Assembly (NCBI GenBank): GCA_015039365.1
Contig: WION01000071.1
Coordinates: 62,001 to 126,000 of the forward strand
Reading direction: 5' to 3'
Length of the DNA: 64,000 nt
Origin: Amanita rubescens
Lineage: Eukaryota > Basidiomycota > Agaricomycetes > Agaricales > Amanitaceae
The notes below the pieces were generated by a model. That model did no database searches and was not told the DNA's origin. It worked only from the letters and a program-made list of their open reading frames with translations. The position numbers were made by a program, and so were the translations under genes. Positions 57,601 through 64,000 of this stretch are shown here, in pieces. Each line of letters starts with the position of its first letter. Position 1 is the stretch's first letter.

Positions 57601-59025
57601 TGCTTTCTTCACATGATTGCGTCGTACCAGGAATGGTGTTCGTTTGAAATCTGCAATTGTAGGCTTGCAAGGTCCAGTAAACATAATGGCTATAACTTCC
57701 TCAATATCTGATTTTGGAGGAGGTAAAACATTATATATCTTAGGCATGGGTTGTTGGTAGGCAATGGCATGTGCTTTCATCTTCCTCATACCTGATGCAA
57801 TCCTAATGGAGCAAACACTGTGGCGAATACGAGCAACTAACATTTTTTCAACATATCTCAAGGAAGATAGCACCTCGGGAACAGGACCCAGCCATAGACC
57901 ATTTGCAAGTGCCATTTTTGGAACTCTTGAATTCCTTATGGAAGCACGACAAAGATTACATATATATGCACAAGAATGATCTATGGCATAAGGGAATTCA
58001 CATATTTTATCTTTTCTCTTATGCCTTTCCTGCCTTGTCACACCAGGTGCATGTAGGACATGTAGATGATTCTTCACTGCTTTTAATCTTGTAAGGGAAG
58101 ATAGAGCAATAAGCTGCCCACATACTGCACAACCTGCTTCTTCAAATATATTTGGCTGAAACCTTTTGCATGCAGTTGTTATGACTTTATGTGTCAAAGC
58201 CTTGTCTAAAGGAGCAGGAGGGAAGATTAATGACATATCTTCTATGGTGTTTTCTACTTTAAGACAAGCCTCAGGCTCAGGCTTCTTCATCTGAAGTTTA
58301 TTCATGGTCATAGTTGATTTCTGACAAAGCTGTTGAGATGACAATGAAACTTGTTGTAGACGGAAAGCTTCTACCCTCTTGCGTGTCTTTTCACGAGATC
58401 TCATCTTATCCTCAGAAGATTTTTGATTTTCAGCTACTTTCCTCTGAATCTTCTTCTTCTCCTTTTTAGAACACACAGCTTCAAATACAGTTACACATGT
58501 CAAGCATTTCTCACATTTATGTCCATTTAGTATCTTCTCCATCTTTGCAAGAGTTGTTTTTTTGTTTACCACTATGTTATGAATTTGGGCTATTTTCTGG
58601 ATCTCTCCTAATTTTATAATAGGAACATGAGCCTGTAGAGGTAAATGTACATAAATGAACTGATGGTTATCATAGTTTACTGCATCAGATTTAAGCATGT
58701 GTCCTACAAACTTAAACTGAGATGATTCTAGATCTTTGTTAGAAGAATGTTCTTTCACAACATAGTCTTTGATATCAGAATATAAGATTTCGCGCAGCTT
58801 ATATCCTCCTTTGTATATTTCACATAAACAATCATTGCAGCCACAAATGCAATGGTATTTGGTATATTTTTGGTATTTGATGTAGATGTTTTCACACAAG
58901 ATAACACAAATGATTAACACCAGCAAAGGCAATCGGTACACCAGTAAAGGCATGTGGGACACCATGAATGGCATTCGATACACCATGAACGGCATTCGAT
59001 ACACCGCGAACGGCATGTGGTACAT
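51661..59025 (-). CDS. Helitron Rep-helicase with C-terminal cysteine-protease-like domain
   Basis: Single exon, 2454 codons, no stop. Order of domains: Cys-rich N-terminal module (CICGCNDCLC); a KDKICEF...ANGLWLGPVP region resembling DUF6570; Helitron-like Rep with GAPFWYITISPADIKHPL, the HUH motif HLHM (about residue 829) and the two-tyrosine motif YVSDY (about 1034); then a PIF1-type SF1B helicase with Walker A GGMGGTGKT (~1557), MDEVSM, GDFAQLPPP and YTALSR. After residue ~2190 comes a domain with NSCAYDATLC (Cys ~2202) and GESHFTARV...VWFHDG (His ~2403), spaced like ubiquitin-specific protease Cys and His boxes. It would nick and transfer DNA for rolling-circle transposition. AT-rich compared with neighbours. 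The start is uncertain because the first ~35 residues are a 21 bp tandem repeat. Confidence 0.95.
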   Translation of the reverse strand: MYHMPFAVYRMPFMVYRMPFMVSHMPLLVYRLPLLVLIICVILCENIYIKYQKYTKYHCICGCNDCLCEIYKGGYKLREILYSDIKDYVVKEHSSNKDLESSQFKFVGHMLKSDAVNYDNHQFIYVHLPLQAHVPIIKLGEIQKIAQIHNIVVNKKTTLAKMEKILNGHKCEKCLTCVTVFEAVCSKKEKKKIQRKVAENQKSSEDKMRSREKTRKRVEAFRLQQVSLSSQQLCQKSTMTMNKLQMKKPEPEACLKVENTIEDMSLIFPPAPLDKALTHKVITTACKRFQPNIFEEAGCAVCGQLIALSSLTRLKAVKNHLHVLHAPGVTRQERHKRKDKICEFPYAIDHSCAYICNLCRASIRNSRVPKMALANGLWLGPVPEVLSSLRYVEKMLVARIRHSVCSIRIASGMRKMKAHAIAYQQPMPKIYNVLPPPKSDIEEVIAIMFTGPCKPTIADFKRTPFLVRRNHVKKALEWLILNHSDYEDVILSSDNLNEYPEDMPPVSVEYKPMTHNKTPEGTSSHDMEQEDGTEEGDCPFTVHGLTGQQLDVMTTNAVKAKALQHLNAQGKFLAIGHSDQPESIWHNPQLYPQMFPWLFPYGLGGVGSVEGVADKEHKKWLLMYHDKRFQLDHDFPFIAFSHEQIKTASSQCFLLAEKKIFNDIKQRILNIDNAVLTNIMERMTKEEFVKPQNEEEEQCFRLMKDVDHVAGPVKGSNTSKKWMRNEIWSLIYHRGAPFWYITISPADIKHPLCIYYAGQNISFDAEILPYDERLRLVCANPVAGARFFDFMVKTFISDILGVGAEHRGIYGDVPAYYGTVEQQGRLTLHLHMLIWLIGNLTAQEMRERILDPNSEWKMHLISWLESCHMGEFMTGTQDEVLRNVATQANDPLYKDPTEMLPQPPPKMCDVAHGDECKKCTDWNNWWHYFENTVDDLVSKSNIHNCERGINKDGSTSKKYASCKDNKYGKCKARFPRPTFECTEVDPESGSLNIKKHEEWINFITPVLTYIMRCNTDVTCLWSGTALKAVIMYVSDYITKTSLKTHVMFEAIRNVFDKNCDILASSLSEKEKARKLMNKIVNALSTKAEMGGPMVCMYLLGNPDHYTNHIYIPFFWYTFVLEAQKSWDEFDPTTHAEKVTIVRSKKVIVGLSPVYDYIYRPSGFEHMNLYEWTLQCQRHKYNHNSRRRKHDSDADDQHMLHHQDHKSESKEVCDIDDIAASLDNSEDDESDKTCIEGNEQSDAETVVNDTIPDKLPKNMYKFKKHHPLFNSHVVIQKRSLQNVVLNFIGRTLPRCDQGDREFYCLTMLTFFKPWRLGLDLKELNKTWDDTFINHKFTDREKQIMKNFNIKYECLDARDDFRAQMKAGSIQNEWPINCMGDNDEIDISTTETDLYISQCAGELPDEPNVLKLSTAELRRQKDAIEIRDVLRRIGWTDEKQNATPSTKQEHPFMQCQKPAAVWKSILQKTKQNIIENKVISYSKSLSNIHAFSPNVVKIMDKAYLEKRYHSTEHKVSMDNICKDFNLNEEQERAFRIIANHIALPHSEPLKMYIGGMGGTGKTQVLKAISKYIESRQEAYRFIIVAPTGTAAALLSGSTYHSVFGINEMSSEAQTAKTLIQVRTRLQGVDYIFMDEVSMLSCHDMYKISAQLCKVMNEHNIPFGGLNMLFAGDFAQLPPPVGGENVSLYSRTVGRFGTKIKWQEEALGRALWHQVTTVVILRKNMRQTQQTKDDDKFRKALDNMRYKDCTLEDIQFLRTRISSQLVGRPSITAPEFRAVSIITAKNAQKDEINRLGCQKFAQETGQELVEFFSEDVLKSSEEMNRPSKAQKGIKKITRLTENVQKLLWNLPHSAADKPVPGKLSLCIGLPVMIKCNVATELCITNGQEATVIGWQSSIGKQNQRTLEVLYLKLKSPPRDIQLESLPLNVVPLTRSTVSISCFLPDGRKISISRSQVEVLPNFAMTDFASQGKTRPYNPVDLNNCRSHQAYYTALSRSSTAEGTLILQGFDTKKITGKASGALRQEFRDLELLDEITQLQYSSKLPQTVQGDRRNALIHTFRQHKGMSYVPSAIHPSIKWNKKDPMLDPIADDMPWTIVAKSAKSEVKPGNDIVCKDNKITNCELPETLTKCMKKTEITPQKEHKTKIPECDLLNTPIKSKKRKEITPQKEHKTKVKKTQPILSNNPEEAYIDTQTLVPCGTVWHQNSCAYDATLCIVHAMWSSNKEQYTQIFNSMNNEITSKLSFNFWQHASGRKTLDSTRDDMRRYLHQLSPRNFGWGQFTSACHLMRYLLTYPTDTMYYKYKCTNNHVANARVPDNTCLISAGQTIYSTISEWMATLREDTNKTCDTCNEKYILEQEFAFPLPFIALDFSNQMLQLEPMFTVIIKNNQYSYKLCGIVYFGESHFTARVVYNNGMVWFHDGLATGQKLIYEGMLNNCPSLNQCKGKDAIVALYVKC
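58917..59021 (-). repeat. Five 21 bp tandem repeats at the Helitron ORF start
   Basis: Unit ACACCATGAATGGCATTCGAT on the plus strand; read on the minus strand it gives 7-residue MPFMVYR-like repeats. In frame, but of promoter/leader character, so true translation may start after it. Confidence 0.85.
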
Positions 59026-60063
59026 GGCAGGGGTTAAGGATTTCTCACAAAAGTATACATACAGCTGGGCAACACACGAATAGTAAATACGGCCTAAAAC
59101 AAATGCCTAAACGAGGATCAATCTTAGACATTTCAAAGTTATATGGGAACCATACCAAGAACGATAACAAGACACAGGAATTACCAGACACCACTAATGG
59201 AATCAATTAATATTATAGTGGTAAATGAAATGAGTGACACAGAACATACAGATATAACAAATTCAGCGAACGAACGCCGCAATATATTCAGCCGTAGGAA
59301 ATGCATCGCTACAGGTGACAAAATAGCCAAGAAACATACCAGCTGATTGCACGGTACAAACAACTGCAAAAAGGTCACGGTTGCTATCAACGGTTGCATC
59401 GGCAGTATCATGATATCACGAACCCTCCCTTAAAGCACACAGATCGTTTGTCGGAAAAATCGCAGTAGCAAGTACAGCGAAACCAACTATAGCAAGCGGC
59501 AACAAATGTGCCGTATAATGTCAACATTTACAAGTATCGACAGTACTAATCATAAAACCGCGCACCTTCACTTAGCATATGTTGCACGTTCATTGGGATG
59601 GACATATTAGTGGCAACGTGCCACATGCCGGCGAAGAGGGCAAGGTTGGCAACCACAGAGTCATCATCATGAGTGACCAGTGTAGTGGTGATTGGTGAGC
59701 GATGGAGAGGCATGGAGCCTGTCGAAGAGCAGAGTAGCGAGGAGCGGAGATGAGTTTCGTGAGCCGGGAAGACTTGTGGACTGGCACGTACTCTGAAGGA
59801 GCCTGTTGAAGCAACGATGCACGTAGGGCGACTCGGAACGTGATACAGGCATGTTAAGACCGTTTCTGTTAATTATAGTAATGAATTACGAGAATATATA
59901 TCAATGCAAACGTACATACCTCTTTTCCGAAGAATGCAATAAGCGATGAGAGCTATCGGTCGACATCAAGGGTAAAATCCACGGTGTGTATTAGTAAGCA
60001 GTCTAATTACATAATACACAGCGCCAGTCTCCTATACAAAATAATACTACGCAGACGTCCTAC
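59026..60063. other. Helitron 5' flank and intergenic DNA
   Basis: AT-rich to about 59460, then more balanced. No firm gene. The Helitron 5' terminus (TC on its own strand) should lie here but is not recognisable without another copy. Confidence 0.45.
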
Positions 60064-61569
60064 TTAATAAACGATATCGTCATCAGTATATAACAAAGCT
60101 ATCGCTGTAGTTTTATTTATGAGTCCTGCTTGATAATCTGCCCATGTTTTCGGTAAACGTATTGGTGTCACGAGAGATAATCCACGTTGGACATATGATG
60201 GATTATCATCTGTGGGATCGCACAAGGGTAAGCTCGTCCCATGGAAATGTGTAGGCATAAACGCAATAAGAGTATTCGTTGCGTTGGCGACGCGTATGCC
60301 ATATCGCGCGATATAGAATGCATTGCCATAGTTATCAGGATCATTTCGCTTTGTCGTCCAGGAGACACCATATTTATGCGGCTGGGGGTCACGATGTATC
60401 GCTCTTTGCGGTAAATGGTAAGCAATCATAATATTATGTATGTAGAATAAAGATGCACCTAGCATAATTTTTCGAAACATTGCCTGCTGGTGGTGCAAGG
60501 CGAGCATCCGTAAACTCAAATTCAGTGTCATCGACGAGTATGGTATATTTGCCATCGAGCATGCCCAGTGCACTGGGATTACTATTCATGGGAAAGATGT
60601 TGGTATCTTGCATAAATTGATCGAAGTCGGCAATGATCGTGTCTGGCAGCCAAAAACGGCATAAGTTCCAAAAAAGAGCGAATGCCGAGCTAATATCGCG
60701 GTTCATATCGTCGCGTAAATCTGGATCAGTTTTTTTGGGAAGGTTGCGCACCCAATCGAACGCAGGTGAATGTCGTGCTCCAGCCGAGAAACCAACTTGT
60801 ACAAAGGATCCCGCATCATCGAGCTAGGCCCGGAAATTAACGATGGCAGACGTAGCAAAGCGAATATTGTACATACCCTAGTCGGTTTTCTGTACCCAAG
60901 AGCTTCTTGCACAATATAATCCACCCATTCGAGAGGACCAACCAGTGACGACAAATTGCGGATGACGACACATATGAGTTCTTTTGTAGCGGCATCGTAT
61001 ATAAATGCATCCTCCGTTGGGCCGATGTTTGCAGCCAATTTACTGGGATCGAGAAAGTGGATAGGATGGCGCTTTGTGCGTTTATCGTGCAATTTACCAT
61101 GACAAAGTTCGCGCTTCCATAAATCGAGTATAGCTTGCGATTCGATCACCCAATGATTACGGGGGGGGTATGGAGCATCGAGGCATGGTAGGTATATATT
61201 CTTCGCGGACGAAAAACGAGCTTGTTGGCATGCGGCACGTTTCTCCCTTGCTTTCCAATTAAGTCCGAGAGTGTGTACGACTTTTTTATGCATTCTTGCG
61301 CGCACTTTACGACCGACGATGCGCTCTTCATTCGCCCGCACGATATTTGCACCAAGTTTGTCCTTGTGTCGATGGCAGAAGGATACGAAATCGGAAAACA
61401 GATCCTTTCGCGCTGCAAGAACATCCGGCGATGCAGCTTTTGACAACCGGTTTTTTAGAACACCAATAAACGTGGCGATGTCTTCACTGGAGATGGCAGA
61501 TGATAGCAACATGCAGAATTCTGCATCGTCGCCAAGGGAAGGTATAGTCGTCAGGAACGTGGTGTCCAT
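60064..61569 (-). CDS. TET/JBP-type 2OG-Fe(II) dioxygenase, 465 aa
   Basis: Three exons, 61569-60877, 60823-60459 and 60403-60064, with introns of 53 bp (GTATGT...TAG) and 55 bp (GTGCAT...AAG), all in frame. The N-terminal part is helical and basic. The C-terminal third contains the iron-binding H-x-D (AIHRDPQPHKYGVSW, H356 and D358, exactly at the exon 2/3 junction), a beta-rich stretch (GNAFYIARYGIRV), and the distal His in FMPTHFHGTSLP (H407). Basic RLPKTW may contact 2-oxoglutarate. This matches the TET/JBP-like family that is expanded in Agaricomycetes and often found beside KDZ transposons. Such enzymes oxidise methylated bases in DNA; activity here is inferred. No KDZ transposase is visible nearby. 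Length and splice sites argue for an intact gene. Confidence 0.7.
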
Positions 61570-62697
61570 GCTAGAGGACGGTTTGACTTGCCCACAACCC
61601 TAGGGCCCACGCGTCAAAATTCAGCGCGCTTCCAAATATGGAAACAGGGAAATTTGTTGCGGACCGCGGACCAGCCGGAAACAATCGTCAAGCATGCCCT
61701 TAGGTTGCATGGCATTGTAGACCTGCTCCGCGTCTCACCCAGCGTTAGCCAAGGCAATTGGAGTAGGAAAACAAGCCGGTTGATTGCATGCAGGCACGCC
61801 AGTGGCAGAAGCTGGAGAAAATTACAAGTTGTTTGTATACAGATATTTGAGTTTTACTTTTGCTTGCTTACATAAGCACATAGCACACAGGCGTTTTGCA
61901 CGATGGCAACAACACGAATTGCATTGTAGGACGCAGTAACGACAGTAGGAGTAGTAACAGTAGGAGTAGTGACAGTAGGAGATAGAGGAATGTGCAGCTA
62001 GCAGAAACATAGAGACTAAATAGTATAAATAGTAAGACGGCAAAGTGCTAGCCATTCGATGGCATGACAGACGTCTTGTGCGCTAACCAGTCAATGGCGC
62101 GGTGTTTGGGGTACTTGATTTGCATTCCTATAAAAGCAGGTAGAAATGTTAGCAGTAGCAAACGACAGCAATGCAGTAATACATACTATTTTCAATATGA
62201 TCAGATTGTCAAGAAGGTGGCAGCACCAGTGGCCCGGCAGAGGACGACAAGATGAGAGGAGGCAAAAAGATGGAGACAGTGACATTTTTCATTTCTGCAA
62301 AAGCACGTAGTGTTAGCGATAGCAAAACAGAAGCAATGTTGCAATACATACTATTTTTGGTACGATGAAGATTGGAGTGAGCAGACGACAGCAAGATGAC
62401 AAAGATGACGAGGGGAAAAGGTGGTAAGAAGGTGGCAAGAAGGAAGTGACAAGAAGGCGACAAAAAGGAAGTGACAAGAAGGCGACAAGAAGGAAGCGAC
62501 AAGAAGGTGACAAAAGGGAAGCGACGAGGGCGACAAGAACGCAACAAAAAGGATGTGACAAGAACGCAACAAGAAGGATGTGACAAGAACGCAACAAGAT
62601 GGATGGAACAAGATGGCGACAAGATGGATGGAATAAGACGACAAGATGGAAGAAACAAAAAGGCGCCAAGATGGGAGCGACAAGAAGTAGAGGCAAT
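61570..62697. other. Intergenic region with short repeats
   Basis: 61935-61985 has a GTAGGAGTAGTAACA microsatellite-like stretch. 62130-62200 and 62285-62360 are two copies of a ~75 bp unit (TGTTAGC...AGCAAAACRGAAGCAATG...ATACATACTATTTT). 62400-62690 is an irregular GACAAGAAGG/GCAACAAG ~10-12 bp repeat just beyond the neighbouring gene's stop. No gene. Confidence 0.65.
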
Positions 62698-64000
62698 TCA
62701 ATCCATTTTTTCGCTGATTTTCTCCAGCAGGGGCCTATCAACATCACCAAGTGCAATGACAAATAGGACGTTAAACGATACAGCCATTGCTCCAGGGTGC
62801 ATCGATCCACTGTACGTGAAAGTGCCGACAGCATAACCGACCATCACGAGTGTATCGGGGGGAAGGTCACATGGTTGGTTGTCGGATCCTCTATATAATG
62901 GGAGCTCACGTAATTGGTCCATATTTGTATTGGTGAAAAGAAAGTCTTCGACATGGCGCGCATCGTAAATAGGAACTACAGGATTTTAGCAACGCATACA
63001 AGGACGGGAAAGGAATACATACCTTGTTCGTGGAAGCCCAACGATCCAGAATAGGTTGAAGATGATGCAGCATTTTTGAATGTAATAGGCCTTCTTCCGC
63101 GCCACGACGGTGTCGCAGGGCCTATATCATGGTTAATTTGTAAACATAAGGAGGAGACGATGACGTACTGGCAGAGCCAACATTAGCACCTTCGCGGCGC
63201 GTGCCGAAAATCATATTACCATCCGAAAGAGCGCCGAGGAACATTTTAGTTCCCATAACATTTCCAATGAATGCAATGGCACGTTGATATTCGGTTGAAA
63301 AAGGGCAAACAGCGATTCGGCGGACTTGATAAGAGTTCGACGTTCCACTCCATCCGGGAGTTACCAACTCGCACTGTGATACTATTCCTGCTGTTAGGAA
63401 TACAGCAGTCTGGCGCCGGCCCTGCTGTGGAGCCGGAGTTGACAGTAACAGGCGGTCGCCATCGCGGGTCACAAGTGAAGGAGAAGCGCGCGAAGGGTTG
63501 ACATAAGGGGAATGGTTCCTGAACCGGATCGCGCAGCGGAATCGCCTAGTGAAGCAAGAGTCAATATTGCATAAATTTAATGTTAAATACACACCTCCTG
63601 GTAACCGCATCACCACGTAGTGCAGCCCATGTTGGTGAGTAATTCTCGGTGTAATGGAAACTGTTAACGCTTGCTTGTTGACCAAATGGCATCATTTCCG
63701 CGAAGCTAGCATATCGGTGAGAAAACAATATTGGAAACATTATAAGTATAACAAACTCACGTTAATTCAGGCACTTTCGTACTATAATCGCGCCGCAGTT
63801 TAGGATCTTGGCCTTCGAGAGGCATTAGTTCTGTATCAACCACATCGAATTTGTCCCATTGCTCGTCATAGTCGGAATCGTCAGGCGGGGTAAAGCCTTC
63901 TATGGGTGGATAGATTAACCTGTAGAAATTAGAATGAATTCGGCAAAGCAAATGCGTGACGCACTGGCTGCGCGTAGGGGGGTACGGTATGGAAGGAACA
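62698..64000 (-). CDS. Hypothetical protein, five exons, N-terminus outside window
   Basis: Exons, minus strand: beyond the edge-63761, 63705-63595, 63545-63169, 63121-63023 and 62975-62698, with introns of 55, 49, 47 and 47 bp, all GT-AG and phase-consistent. Blocks: RIHSNFYRLIYPPIEGFTPP, WDKFDVVDTELMPLEGQDPK, LRRDYSTKVPEL, MPFGQQASVNSFHYTENYSP, PYVNPSRASPS, GRRQTAVFLTAGIVSQCELV and ALGDVDRPLLEKISEKM. The C-terminal part is beta-rich. I have no function for it. The frame stays open to the right edge, so it is cut by the window, not broken. Confidence 0.75.

Noticed and set aside
50313..59500. Helitron termini (5' TC, 3' hairpin plus CTRR).
   Set aside because: Several weak candidates exist on both sides; without a second copy none can be supported.
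1..64000. tRNA or rRNA genes.
   Set aside because: No T-loop plus anticodon-arm pattern and no rRNA-like sequence was recognised by eye; a tRNAscan run would be decisive.

Overview
The window is fungal nuclear DNA, most likely from an agaricomycete (mushroom-forming) basidiomycete. The evidence is genes cut by many 44-57 bp GT-AG introns, protein families I know as expanded in Agaricomycetes (DUF6698-type, TET/JBP-type dioxygenase, OTT_1508-like deaminase), and a dense load of fungal transposons. No rRNA, tRNA or CRISPR was recognised. Most of the window is accessory, repeat-rich sequence rather than housekeeping genes.

Positions 1-17.3 kb hold a nest of mobile elements. The outer layer is an AT-rich, tandemly duplicated repeat block (12305-17280). 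A self-primed (Tf1-like) LTR element sits at its left border, on the minus strand (LTR 11877-12304, broken gag 11256-11860). Its gag is cut by a young Ty3/gypsy element (1-11255, LTRs differing at 2 of 451 aligned bases). The gag of that gypsy element is in turn split by a 2682 bp, almost perfectly palindromic, hAT-like non-autonomous transposon (1947-4628) with 8 bp target duplications. The gypsy element has a -1 frameshift site between protease and polymerase, and carries an antisense three-exon gene for a zinc-cluster/coiled-coil protein between pol and the 3' LTR.

Positions 17.3-24.5 kb hold a decayed multi-exon host-type pseudogene (minus strand) and a few weak ORFs. From 24471 to 26938 lies a non-coding inverted-repeat transposon; its right end supplies the last codons of a minus-strand gene (26912-28638). 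A four-exon predicted deaminase gene follows (29273-32335, minus). Positions 32.4-43.6 kb contain duplicated non-coding blocks, minisatellites, a pair of tandem paralogues (37283-39710) and a DUF6698-type gene (plus, to 41230).

Positions 43.7-50.3 kb hold decayed Ty1/copia pieces (gag, integrase) and repeats. From 51661 to 59025 a single 2454-codon minus-strand ORF encodes a Helitron Rep/helicase with an added C-terminal cysteine-protease-like domain. A TET/JBP-type 2OG-Fe(II) dioxygenase gene (60064-61569, minus) and a five-exon gene of unknown function running off the right edge (62698-64000, minus) close the window.

Nothing here forms an operon. What links the genes is genome defence and its targets: recent transposons, C-to-T decay at CpG (both LTR differences, a palindrome-arm mismatch, and one inferred nonsense change), and two genes whose families act on modified or unmodified nucleobases (a dioxygenase and a deaminase). 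That functional link is inference.
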